Below are positions 18,054 to 26,900 of a stretch of 64,000 nt of DNA, piece after piece (positions within the stretch are counted from its first letter, which is position 1; every line of letters starts with the position of its first letter). A model generated the notes under the pieces. That model was not told where the DNA came from. It saw nothing but the letters and a program-made list of their open reading frames with translations, and ran no database searches. A program made the position numbers and the translations under genes. Origin of the DNA: G963663315 sp965214205 (GTDB lineage Bacteria; Pseudomonadota; Gammaproteobacteria; Arenicellales; Poriferihabitantaceae); the NCBI GenBank assembly GCA_965214205.1, contig OZ243941.1, positions 2,046,001 to 2,110,000 of the forward strand, in the 5' to 3' direction.

Positions 18054-18503
18054 ATGCTGGATAGAGAGCGGATGCATTATTCGTCACCAGACGAATGCCT
18101 GGAATTTTTCAATTGCCACCGGCAAAACCATCTGCCCAGCATGATGGCGATGAAAAGCGTCTCGGTCAGCGCCACCGGATTTGTGATCGAGATGCCGGTC
18201 GAGCCTTACATGTTGAACCTCAACGGCAGTGTTCACGGCGGCAGTATTGTGGCGCTGGCCGATACCACGGCGGGCTGGGGATGCCTTTCACATTTGCCCG
18301 AAGGGGCCGCCGGATTTACCACAATCGAGTTGAAATGCAATTTCATGGGCCGGGTTGCCGATGGTACGCTATCGTGCGCCGCCTCCCTGATTCACTCCGG
18401 GCGCTCCACCCAGGTCTGGGATTGCAGTGTCGTTCATCTGGAAACCGACAAGCGCATCGCCGAAATGCGCTGCACCCAGATGATCTTTTACCCCGAAAGC
18501 TGA
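18054..18503 (+). CDS. PaaI-family thioesterase (hotdog fold)
   Basis: The product is 149 residues. The hotdog/PaaI signature is LNGSVHGGSIVALADTTAGW (about residues 56-75), with HGG and the Asp of LADT in the catalytic segment, followed by TTIELKCNFMGRV. It hydrolyses acyl-CoA. The ATG follows the dehalogenase stop with no gap (TAGATG). An internal ATG at codon 7 is an alternative. It is the second hotdog thioesterase in the window, distinct in sequence from the one at 9781-10215. Confidence 0.84.
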   Translation: MLDRERMHYSSPDECLEFFNCHRQNHLPSMMAMKSVSVSATGFVIEMPVEPYMLNLNGSVHGGSIVALADTTAGWGCLSHLPEGAAGFTTIELKCNFMGRVADGTLSCAASLIHSGRSTQVWDCSVVHLETDKRIAEMRCTQMIFYPES

Positions 18504-18507
18504 CCTG

Positions 18508-19047
18508 ATGACTTCAACCCGAAAACACCTTCATACCCGCTCCATCCACTGCCAGGGATTTGAACGGGACGATGGTCTGTGGGACATCGAGGCCACACTG
18601 ACCGATACCAAAACCGGCAGCTACCCGACCCACGAACGGGGAAATATCGAGGAGGGAGAACCGATCCACTGTATGAAACTGTGTGTCACGCTGAACCTCG
18701 ACCTGGTGATTCAGGATATCCGTGTCGAAATGCCCTACACTCCATTCCAGCTTTGCAAAAGCGCTTCCAACAGCATGAAAAACCTGATCGGGCTGAAAAT
18801 CGGCTCCGGCTGGAAGCGCGAAGCCACGCAACGGATTCCGAAAACCGACAGTTGCACCCATGTAATGGAACTGCTTGGCCCGATGTCAACGACCGCTTAC
18901 CAGACCATGCACCACGCAATAGAAAGCCGGGAAAACAGCAAACCGGCCCGGCAACAGCCCGCAATCCTGAACCAGTGTCATTCGCTAGCCAGCGACAGCG
19001 CCGTGGTACGGGTTATGTGGCCCGAATTCTACACCGGAAAGGAATAA
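18508..19047 (+). CDS. DUF2889 family protein
   Basis: The product is 179 residues and matches the DUF2889 family by pattern: an N-terminal HTRSIHCQGFERDDGLWDIE, a central MKLCVTLNLDLVIQDI and PYTPFQLCKSAS, and the late region IGSGWKREATQRI. No enzymatic function is established. Members often sit in catabolic operons next to thioesterases and CoA-linked genes, as here, 4 nt after the PaaI-type gene. There is no signal peptide or membrane segment. The 3' end overlaps the convergent PhyH gene by 19 nt. Confidence 0.75.
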   Translation: MTSTRKHLHTRSIHCQGFERDDGLWDIEATLTDTKTGSYPTHERGNIEEGEPIHCMKLCVTLNLDLVIQDIRVEMPYTPFQLCKSASNSMKNLIGLKIGSGWKREATQRIPKTDSCTHVMELLGPMSTTAYQTMHHAIESRENSKPARQQPAILNQCHSLASDSAVVRVMWPEFYTGKE

Positions 19048-19907
19048 CCCTTCACCCAGACTCTGGGATATAGTTCGGTTCCGGGGCGGTCTCCGGGCTT
19101 GAGCCCGTATTGGGTCATGATGTCGCTGTGATCCGGGTCCATTCCGCATTCCCTGAATTTTATGCGTACATCATCGCCCATCCACTTGCTGGTAAATACT
19201 TGCAATCCCTGATCTTCGTCCAGATTTCCTGAACCACCATGCAAGATGCGGCTGTTAAAAACGACGCAATCTCCCGGCGCCATATCCCAACTCACAACGC
19301 CGTATCGTTCAGGGTCAGCATCAATGTCCGGGATGGATTGCTCGGCAATGCCCGAAAAATCCACCTGATCCACATCGGTTTTACCATCCGGGTTCAAGTC
19401 GCCAAAATTGTACTGATCAAATATCCGGTTATTCAAATGCGAGCCGGGCACATAAGCCAGGGCGCTTTTCTTTTTTACCGGCGCAAGCGGCATCCATATC
19501 GTGCAGGTGTCATAGCCTTCGATTGACCAATAGGGTTCGTCCTGGTGCCAGGGCGTTGCAAACCGGGTTCCCGGAGAGCGCACAAAAACAGCATCAAAAA
19601 AGAAGTTTATCTCTTTGGATTGCAACAGTTTTCCAGCGAGCCGGGCAGCCGGGGAATTGAAAATGAATTTTTGGTATTCCTCGATTCCCTGCCACGCCTG
19701 ACTGTCCCAGAACATGGTGCGCCCACTGGAATCCCGATCCCAGGTTCGGGCCCGATGTGTCGGCTTCTCACAGTTTTCAGCCAATCCACGTTTCAGCAAT
19801 TCGATCCAGTCCTCATCAAACATGGCTTCCAGCAGTACAACCCCGTCCCGATGCCAGGTTTCGATTTCCTCATGTGTGATCTCCCTGGGCAATTCTGTAT
19901 TCATCAT
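19029..19907 (-). CDS. Phytanoyl-CoA dioxygenase (PhyH) family protein
   Basis: The product is 292 residues. It is a non-haem Fe(II)/2-oxoglutarate oxygenase: metal ligands His121 and Asp123 in TPWHQDEPYW, and the distal His223 in SRILHGGSGN. The fold context LAYVPGSHLNNRIF is also typical. Family members hydroxylate lipids, ectoine, osmolytes or secondary metabolites; the substrate here cannot be assigned. It is divergent from a second PhyH gene with 121 nt between starts, and overlaps the DUF2889 gene tail. No signal peptide, so cytoplasmic. Confidence 0.88.
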   Translation of the reverse strand: MMNTELPREITHEEIETWHRDGVVLLEAMFDEDWIELLKRGLAENCEKPTHRARTWDRDSSGRTMFWDSQAWQGIEEYQKFIFNSPAARLAGKLLQSKEINFFFDAVFVRSPGTRFATPWHQDEPYWSIEGYDTCTIWMPLAPVKKKSALAYVPGSHLNNRIFDQYNFGDLNPDGKTDVDQVDFSGIAEQSIPDIDADPERYGVVSWDMAPGDCVVFNSRILHGGSGNLDEDQGLQVFTSKWMGDDVRIKFRECGMDPDHSDIMTQYGLKPGDRPGTELYPRVWVKGYSFPV

Positions 19908-19971
19908 TCAACCTTTGCGCGTGGATGTAATTGTTTCCGGGAGAATAATCAATTTGAAGCCAAAATAACAC

Positions 19972-19999
19972 TTGCCTGACAACCATTTCATGCTATACA
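19972..19999 (+). promoter_or_regulatory. Candidate sigma70 promoter for the PhyH-Rieske genes
   Basis: TTGCCT (19972-19977) and TATACA (19994-19999) are separated by 16 nt, upstream of the PhyH start at 20029. This placement argues against translation starting at 19972 and for the ATG at 20029. Hexamer matches are moderate (4 of 6 each). Confidence 0.4.
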
Positions 20000-20028
20000 T
20001 TTGCCCGAAATATTCCGTGGGCAGGATC

Positions 20029-20829
20029 ATGTCATCAGATACATTACAGGTGTTGCGCGAGCGGTATGACAGTGACGGATTTATCTCTCCGGTGGACATC
20101 ATGGCCCCGGAAACGGCGCTGTCGCATCGACAAAGACTCGAACAGATTGAGTCAAAAACAGGCCCCATGCACTACAAGCCGAAAATCCACACGATGCTGA
20201 CCTCTCCGTATGAACTGGCCACCTGGCCGCGGGCGCTGGATGTGGTCGAGTCCCTGATCGGCCCCGATATCCTGCTCTATAACACCACTTTCATCATCAA
20301 GGAACCGCATACGCCCAATCTGGTCAGTTGGCATCAGGACCTGACTTACTGGGGCTTTGATTGCGACGATCAGGTGTCGATGTGGCTGGCCCTTTCGCCC
20401 GCCACGACTGAAAGCGGATGTATGCGTGTCATCCCCGGCACCCATAAAACCGGCAAGAGGACCCATGTTTCCACCGAGGATGAAAATAATGTCCTGTACA
20501 GCGGACAGACCGTTTATGATGTGGAGGAGGACCAAGCGGTTGACGCCCGACTGCAACCCGGCCAGGCCTCGTTTCACCATGGCTGGTTACTGCACTCGTC
20601 CATGCCCAACCGGAGTGATGACCGTCGTATCGGTCTCAATGTTCAATATATCGCCCCTCATGTCCGGCAAACCAAACATGACCGGGACTCTGCCCTGCTG
20701 GTTCGGGGCACAGACCCGTACAATCATTTTCGGAGCGAGGTTCCGGCCAGATCCGATCTGACCGATGAAGGCATCCGGCAACAGGCCATCCTGGAAGAAC
20801 ATTACAAGCAGATTGCCGGGGCCGCGTAG
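20029..20829 (+). CDS. Phytanoyl-CoA dioxygenase (PhyH) family protein
   Basis: From the ATG at 20029 the product is 266 residues; an open extension to 19972 would cover the promoter and is not conserved-looking. The 2-oxoglutarate oxygenase ligands are His102 and Asp104 (SWHQDLTYWG) and His188 (WLLHSS), with Arg199 as the probable 2-oxoglutarate anchor (DRRIGLNVQYI). The sequence is clearly different from the divergent PhyH, so the pair is not a recent duplication. A Rieske oxygenase gene follows after 23 nt, suggesting successive oxidations of one substrate. The substrate is unknown. Confidence 0.88.
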   Translation: MSSDTLQVLRERYDSDGFISPVDIMAPETALSHRQRLEQIESKTGPMHYKPKIHTMLTSPYELATWPRALDVVESLIGPDILLYNTTFIIKEPHTPNLVSWHQDLTYWGFDCDDQVSMWLALSPATTESGCMRVIPGTHKTGKRTHVSTEDENNVLYSGQTVYDVEEDQAVDARLQPGQASFHHGWLLHSSMPNRSDDRRIGLNVQYIAPHVRQTKHDRDSALLVRGTDPYNHFRSEVPARSDLTDEGIRQQAILEEHYKQIAGAA

Positions 20830-20852
20830 CATAATCAACAGAATTGAAATCG

Positions 20853-22019
20853 ATGAACAAGCCCTTCCTGACCACGACTCAAATTGAAGCGATTACAGCC
20901 AGCGGCGGTTGCGCCACCGGACTGCCGAACGAAGCCTATACCTGCCCTGATTTTTTTCAATGGGAGCGCGAAGCCGTGTTCGCCAATACCTGGACCTGTG
21001 TGGGTCATGGCTGCAGTATTCCGTTGCCGGGGGATTTGAAACCGGTCGGATTCCTCGGCGCGCCATTGCTGATGCTGCGTAACCGGCAGGATCAAGTCAA
21101 GGTGTTTCATAACGTATGCAGCCACCGCGGCAACGAACTGGTCTGGCAGCCCTGTCACGTGGACAAGCTGATTCGATGCCCCTACCACTCCTGGACCTAT
21201 GATCTGGAAGGTAACCTGCTCGCAACCCCCCATGTAGGCGGCGCCGGCAAGAATGACATCGAAGGATTCGACCGGGGAAGACACGGCCTGCGTGAAGTCC
21301 GCTCAGAGGTCTGGCTGGATCTGGTGTTCGTCAATCTGTCGCAGACGGCGCCCCCTTTCGAGGAATTCATCGCTCCCCTGCAGCGCCGGATTGACCGGCT
21401 CGGCAGCCGGGCGCAATTCGCGGAACTCAGACCGGTCCGGGATCATGGCAACCTGACCATTGATTTTGCCGGCAACTGGAAGCTGGATATGGAAAACAAT
21501 CTGGAAAGCTATCATTTGCCGTGGGTGCATCCTGATTTGAATACAGTCTCAAGGCTGGAAGATCATTATCATTACTATGGCGGGGACCTGTTCGCCGGAC
21601 AGGGCAGTACCAAATATGACCACAATCAGATAAACCGCAAACCCTTCCCGTTGTTCGACGGCTGGCCGCAACAGGAAGCGGAATATCCATCGCTTTATCC
21701 CAATGTCTTTCTGGGACTTCATTGCGACCACTTCTGGACCCGCATCCTGGAGCCGGTCGGGGTGGGCCGGACACTGGATCATCTACAAATCTATTATCTT
21801 GGAGACGCGGCGGAATCGGATGAATACCGCGAAGAACGGGAAACCCGCCTGAAATTCTGGACAAAAGTGTTTAATGAGGATGTCGGAGTGATTGAAGGCA
21901 TGCAGCGGGGCCGGAGGTCGCCGGCATTCGAGGGCGGGGTATTCACCCCGTTGATGGATGAACCTTCACACCATTTCGCTAGGTGGGTCGCTGAAAAACT
22001 CAGGCCGGAACCGGCGTGA
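20853..22019 (+). CDS. Rieske non-haem iron oxygenase, alpha subunit
   Basis: From the ATG at 20853 the product is 388 residues. The Rieske centre is C-x-H-x17-C-x2-H: Cys89, His91, Cys109, His112 (NVCSHRG and RCPYHSW). The catalytic iron site is in NWKLDMENNLESYHLPWVHPDL-like sequence (NLESYHLPWVHPDL seen), and a later Asp ligand is expected. It inserts oxygen into, or demethylates, a small substrate; the length and form resemble the GbcA/carnitine-oxygenase branch, an impression only. It needs a reductase, which is not encoded nearby; the ferredoxin at 9313-9633 could serve. A TTG 9 nt upstream is an alternative start. Confidence 0.9.
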   Translation: MNKPFLTTTQIEAITASGGCATGLPNEAYTCPDFFQWEREAVFANTWTCVGHGCSIPLPGDLKPVGFLGAPLLMLRNRQDQVKVFHNVCSHRGNELVWQPCHVDKLIRCPYHSWTYDLEGNLLATPHVGGAGKNDIEGFDRGRHGLREVRSEVWLDLVFVNLSQTAPPFEEFIAPLQRRIDRLGSRAQFAELRPVRDHGNLTIDFAGNWKLDMENNLESYHLPWVHPDLNTVSRLEDHYHYYGGDLFAGQGSTKYDHNQINRKPFPLFDGWPQQEAEYPSLYPNVFLGLHCDHFWTRILEPVGVGRTLDHLQIYYLGDAAESDEYREERETRLKFWTKVFNEDVGVIEGMQRGRRSPAFEGGVFTPLMDEPSHHFARWVAEKLRPEPA

Positions 22020-22995
22020 CCGGACGCGGACGGGTCGGGGGCAGTTGACTTCGTTGCCGAACCGGACCCTCACGTTTGACAGGACTCCGGCCAATATTTT
22101 CGCGGTTTGCCTGCTCAAACTGTACGGCGCGCTCAGCCGCCCGTTCGGCTATAAATGGCTGGCCTGGGTGGGGATCTGGGTTGGTCGATTCATCACGCGT
22201 GATTCAACCTGTATCGTCCGCCTGAACCCGGATACCCTGTTCCGCTTTTATCTGGCGGACTCCTATTGGAGCAAGCTGGTTTGCCGGAGATTTTCCTACG
22301 AACCGGAAATTAAAAAGGTACTGAAAACGGTCGATTCGCTCGACTACCTGTTTCTGGACCTCGGCGCCAACCACGGCTATTGGAGCGTCCTGGTCTCTTC
22401 CAGCGCCTGTGCACACAAAACGGTGGTTGCGGTCGAGCCGGTCAAATCGAACTTTGACAATCTTTGTCTGAACAATAAACTGAATGAGTACCGATTCACC
22501 GCAATCCGGGGCGCGGTTTGCGAACAGGGCGACAGACCGATCCGGATAAACGTCAACCCGGACTCGCTGGCGAATGAAGCCGCCTCGGCGCTCCCTACCT
22601 CCGGCCACGCCCTGTCGGAAAGTGAATGGGTCGATTCGCTATCCATTGACCAACTGGTTTCCCGGTTTGCCGAACCGGATCAGCCGGTGGTGATCAAGCT
22701 GGATGTCGAGGGGCTGGAAATCGAAGCGATCAGAGGCGCGGCGCAAACTCTGGGATGTGAGTTCCTGCTGATCTACGAAGACCACGGAGCCGACCCTGAA
22801 AGCGCGGTAAGCCGGTATGTGCTTGACCGCGGATTTTCCGTATTTCACCTGGAACAAGGGAGCTATACCCCGGTTGTCGATGCCAAGGATGTCAACTCCA
22901 TAAAAACAAACCCGAATAAAGGTTACAATCTGTTCGCCTATCGGGAAAACTCAACAATATCGACCATGATACAAAGCGCCTTCCAAGCCCGCTAA
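21958..22995 (+). CDS. FkbM family methyltransferase
   Basis: The frame gives 345 residues. The SAM site is LFLDLGANHGYWSVL, followed by VVAVEPVKSNFDNL; the FkbM signature is VVIKLDVEGLEIEAIRGA. FkbM enzymes O-methylate polyketides, sugars or surface glycans. The ATG at 21958 lies inside the Rieske gene (62-nt overlap) and codes a low-complexity basic stretch; an in-frame TTG at 22045 with GGGG upstream would give 316 residues and is a credible true start. The 3' end overlaps the convergent small secreted protein gene by 45 nt. Its last 28 codons and downstream flank are duplicated about 38.5 kb away at 61391-61521. Confidence 0.88.
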   Translation: MNLHTISLGGSLKNSGRNRRDRTRTGRGQLTSLPNRTLTFDRTPANIFAVCLLKLYGALSRPFGYKWLAWVGIWVGRFITRDSTCIVRLNPDTLFRFYLADSYWSKLVCRRFSYEPEIKKVLKTVDSLDYLFLDLGANHGYWSVLVSSSACAHKTVVAVEPVKSNFDNLCLNNKLNEYRFTAIRGAVCEQGDRPIRINVNPDSLANEAASALPTSGHALSESEWVDSLSIDQLVSRFAEPDQPVVIKLDVEGLEIEAIRGAAQTLGCEFLLIYEDHGADPESAVSRYVLDRGFSVFHLEQGSYTPVVDAKDVNSIKTNPNKGYNLFAYRENSTISTMIQSAFQAR

Positions 22996-23040
22996 GACCG
23001 CCGGACTTTCGTATTTTCGGCTAATCCGGTCGATCCTGGC
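22911..23040 (+). repeat. Direct repeat copy A (fkbM 3' end and flank)
   Basis: This 130-nt stretch, comprising the last codons of the FkbM gene plus about 45 nt downstream, aligns with 61391-61521 in the same orientation. Shared blocks include TACAATCTGTTCGC, TGCCTTCCAA/CGCCTTCCAA and CGGTCGA. The two copies bracket the giant gene. Confidence 0.85.
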
Positions 23041-23859
23041 TGTCAAGGCATACCGGCCCAGATACCGCTTCGCAGCCCGTCGCTCCTCTATACACTTGCG
23101 GTATTTCCAGGCTCGTCCCAGAAACCGGAATAATCCGCCCTCCTTGATCGGGTTCAGCGTCTCCGCCAGACCAAGCGGCCTCAGGTCAGGCGGACTCATG
23201 GCCCACACCCTTTCCGGCACCCGCAACAAAGGCCCGGAAAGACGAATAACCTCTGCGCTTTGCTGGTTTTGCATTTCCAGCGCCAGCTCAATTTCTTCAG
23301 TCGTCCCGCTCACTCCCAGATCAGCGACAGCAACCCGCATATCCGGACCTGTGTGATAGAAATTCTCCGCGCCATCCGCTTCTTCTCCAGGTTCTACAAA
23401 GGTGATCCAGTCCGCCGTACCGGCATCCCCGGTACGGAAAAATTTCAGCGCCCGCTCACGATCATGGAAACTGCCAACTGCCGCGCCTTTCAGTTGCAGA
23501 GATTGGTGATTGGCGAGCAGACGGATCGTATAGGGCACATTTCTCCAAGTCTTGCCTGCGTCTATCTTCAGCCGCTGTAGTCGCACATTGATCCATATCG
23601 CCTCGCCTCCCATGTCCGGATAACCCACCAAAATCATCGCCACCGCCCGCCCGCGCCCGTCGAGCGACTCCATCCGCGCATAAGCCTTGACCCGGTAGGG
23701 ATCCTCATCCGCGCACTTGCGGTCAAACTCGATACGCCCTCCCGGAGGATGGAGAGCAGGGTCCCGGCCGGATGCAGAAGATTCCGGGGCGCCCACAACA
23801 GCGCTCAACAATAGCGCCGCAACCACAACATATTTAGTCTTCGCCTTCATGTCTTTCAT
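22951..23859 (-). CDS. Secreted protein of unknown function, partner of the giant gene
   Basis: I do not recognise this family. From the ATG at 23859 the product is 302 residues; the frame is open further upstream, but that part runs into the end of the giant gene. The N-terminus MKDMKAKTKYVVVAALLLSA is a signal peptide with probable cleavage after residue 30. The mature part has PGGRIEFDRKCAD, a beta-rich middle and a basic C-terminal region (KYRKCIEERRAAKRYLGRY). It starts 49 nt after the giant gene stop on the same strand, so they are probably co-transcribed and it may assist export or anchoring of the giant protein. The last 30 or so codons are the antisense of the fkbM 3' region, so this C-terminus is probably a recent addition. 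An ATG at 23850 or 23880 is also possible. Confidence 0.65.
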   Translation of the reverse strand: MKDMKAKTKYVVVAALLLSAVVGAPESSASGRDPALHPPGGRIEFDRKCADEDPYRVKAYARMESLDGRGRAVAMILVGYPDMGGEAIWINVRLQRLKIDAGKTWRNVPYTIRLLANHQSLQLKGAAVGSFHDRERALKFFRTGDAGTADWITFVEPGEEADGAENFYHTGPDMRVAVADLGVSGTTEEIELALEMQNQQSAEVIRLSGPLLRVPERVWAMSPPDLRPLGLAETLNPIKEGGLFRFLGRAWKYRKCIEERRAAKRYLGRYALTARIDRISRKYESPAVLAGLEGALYHGRYC

Positions 23860-23908
23860 GCGATATCCGGCCTGAGCCATTGTACCGCAGATTCCCCGGT
23901 TTATACCC

Positions 23909-26900
23909 TCACCACCGGATCGACATTTCGAATCCGACACTGTGCTGCGGTGTGTCAGCGCCATTCTCGCGCCGGGTTGCCTGAACGCCCAGAGAAAGAT
24001 CCGGTACATCCGGAGAATCCGGGGTCAAACGCCAGCCCACTGTGAAATCCCGACTGTCGTCAGAGAATCCGAGACCTGCATGAGGGCTACCGGTGAAGCG
24101 TCCACCCAATGCCGAAAAGCCCCAGGCCGCCTCTGCCGTCCAGCGACTCTCGTCACTTCCTCCGCCTGATTGCGTGAGCGGGCTTGATGTGAACATCGTG
24201 TCCAGTCCACCACTGGCTGATCCACCCCAATCCTGCCGTAATGTCAATGACGGACTACGCTTGGTAGACGGATCCGGATCAAATTCCAGCGAGGCCGCAA
24301 AGCCCCGGTCTTCCAGACCCTCATCGCCGTGCGAAACCAGTGTCCGCCCCGACAGATCAAGAGAAAGTCCAAGCGCCGGATTCAACCAGGAAACGCCGCC
24401 TCCGATCTCCACCCCGGAGCCGGTTTCCGCATCGCCACCGTCCTGACGTAATCCTAACTCCAGCTTCGGTGTCAGATGGCCTCCATTTTCCAACTCAACC
24501 TCCCAACTGCCCTCCAGACCGAACCGTAATCGGGCGCTGGTGGAATCCGATGCCGCCAGTTCATGCGTCTGCTCCGATGCAGTGCGCGCCCATAGCGCAT
24601 CGGAAGTCAGGGACAGGGAAAGACCTTGCCCTGCCTTCGGTTGAATCAAGTCTCCGCGCAGCCCCATGGCCGCCATATTCCAGGAAATATCGGATGTGAG
24701 TGAATCGCCCGCTCCCGGTTTCAGCATAACCTCTCCAATACCGTAGCCGAGCGCGCCCCATACCTGCATACGCTCTGATACCTGCATGGACGTATAAGGC
24801 GCTACCGCCGTCAGCGACGCTTCTACCGTACCGCTTCCATCCGGCGAAGCGCCATTGCACAGGGTTGTATCCACCCCTTCGGGGCAGGCCTGCGCTGCCG
24901 GGGCAGAATCTGTATAGCCACCCTTGCCGCTACTTTGTATCAGCGAGATGCCGGTCAACCAGTTGTCTTTTGAATAGTCGATACCGAGCAGGGCAGAGGT
25001 GGTTTCGCCATCGAGGGAAAGAGCGCCTTCGCTTCCGTCGAAGCTGCCCTCGGCTGCCCGCCCCCAGAAGGCTACACTGCCACCACTGGCATCTTTCTCG
25101 CCGGTCGCCGTGAATGAACTGCCCATCAAGGCATCGGACATCGTCATGGAACGGTACTGCGGTTCGCCACCATTCTCCATACCGTCCGTGCCGAAACCAT
25201 AAATGTCATTACCAACGCCGAAGGCGCGGGCAACATCGGATTGCGCCAGCCAATCCGGTTCAAGACCGGAGGATTGGGTGGGAATACCAGCAAATGTGCT
25301 CTCGGTTCCCGCCGTGCGCGGCGCCTCGATGCGACCGGAGATACCGTCCAGCGCCTGTTGTGCAACACTGCGACCGAAGCGTGTCAACCAGGCAGCGGGC
25401 ATCCGGTCTTCGTCAACAATGGTGCCAACCGCTATACCGTCTGGAATCAATACCGGCACATCGGGCAGGCTGCCTACGTCGGCATCAAACAGTTCGACCT
25501 CGAAGGTCTCGGCATTCTCGGCATGACTGTCATCGTAGATCTCGATATAGAGCTTTATCTCGGTCTCACCCGGCTCGAATTGGCTTTGCATCCGTGCAGA
25601 ACGTTCGTGCGCCTGATAGTCCTGACCGGCTCTCGCGGATACCGGCGTGGAATCCCGAGTCGCATAGTGGAAACGAACCGGCCAGTCTGCTGGCTCTTCT
25701 ATGGTTACAGTAAAGTATCCACTACCCTGGTTTTCATGGAAGGTGGCATCGCGGATCGACAGGATGGGGGGGGCGGTGACATCGTTATCGGCAACCGATA
25801 CGATTGCGCTATCATCCGGGGATGCGGCTATCGTATAGCCAACGCCGGTATCCAGGGTGGCTGTGACGGAACCGTCCGCTTCGTCTACCGAGTCGTCCAG
25901 CGTGGCGACCGTGAAGGTCGTGTTGCCAGTGACCGGGAGGGTGATAGTCCGCAAGCCGGTTTCTCCACTATCAGCGAAGTCTCCATCCTGGTTAATGGTT
26001 ACTGTAATATCCAGGGGCGCAGCAGGAACCGGACTGGCCAAGACAGTAAACGAAGCTGGAGTACCTTCCGTTACGCCACCCCCTGCCGTAATACGCACGA
26101 CCGGCTCGTCATTGTCGTGTACGGGGACGGTGGCGGCGCCCTTATTCGTGGCTATCGTATAGCCAGTACGGGAATCTACGGTGACCGTCACTGAACCGTC
26201 GGCCTCGTCCGCCGCATCGTCCACCGTGGCAACGGAGAGGACGGCGCTGGTAGCTCCGGCAGTCAGAGTAACGGTTCTTTGTCCACTGCCGGGAGCGTCC
26301 AGATACTCTCCGTTCTGGCTCACTGTAAAGCCAATGGTCAGATCAGATTGTACAGCGGTATCTGCGGTGACGGTGAATCCCGCAGAACTCCCCTCTTCTA
26401 TGGCAGAACCCGATGACAGACTGATTTCAGGCAGCGGCGGTGGGGGTTGTTGTTCTGACTGTGCGGGTTGTGGTCGTTCCGGTTGTGCTTGTGTCGTTTC
26501 CAGACAGTGCAGGGCGGTTACGACCGGCAGCCAACGGCTCCATCCTCTGTCCGCGTAGGTTTGCGCTTCGCTTGCGGTCATCAAATTGTTATTGTATGAG
26601 TTGTCCACGCCAAAGGCGGCCAGTACCCGGCTCCAGCGCTCGACATGATCGACCGAACTCCGCCAGGTCTCACCAGCATAGTCCGTAACATCGGCAAGCA
26701 GGACATCAGAGACGCAGGACGGGGCCTCGATCAGCGGGGCTTGCGCTTCTGGCTCATTCTGTACCTGCGCCGGTTGCGCTTCTGCCTCTGGCTGTTGTTC
26801 TGACTCTGCTTCTGACTCTGCCTCGGCTTCTGACTCTGCTTCTGCCTCGGCTTCCGCTTCTGCCTCTGCTTCCGCTTCTGCTTCTGTCTCAGCCTCAGCC

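Noticed and set aside
19972..20028. N-terminal extension of the second PhyH
   Set aside because: It overlaps a good promoter candidate and adds residues without family similarity; the ATG at 20029 fits better.
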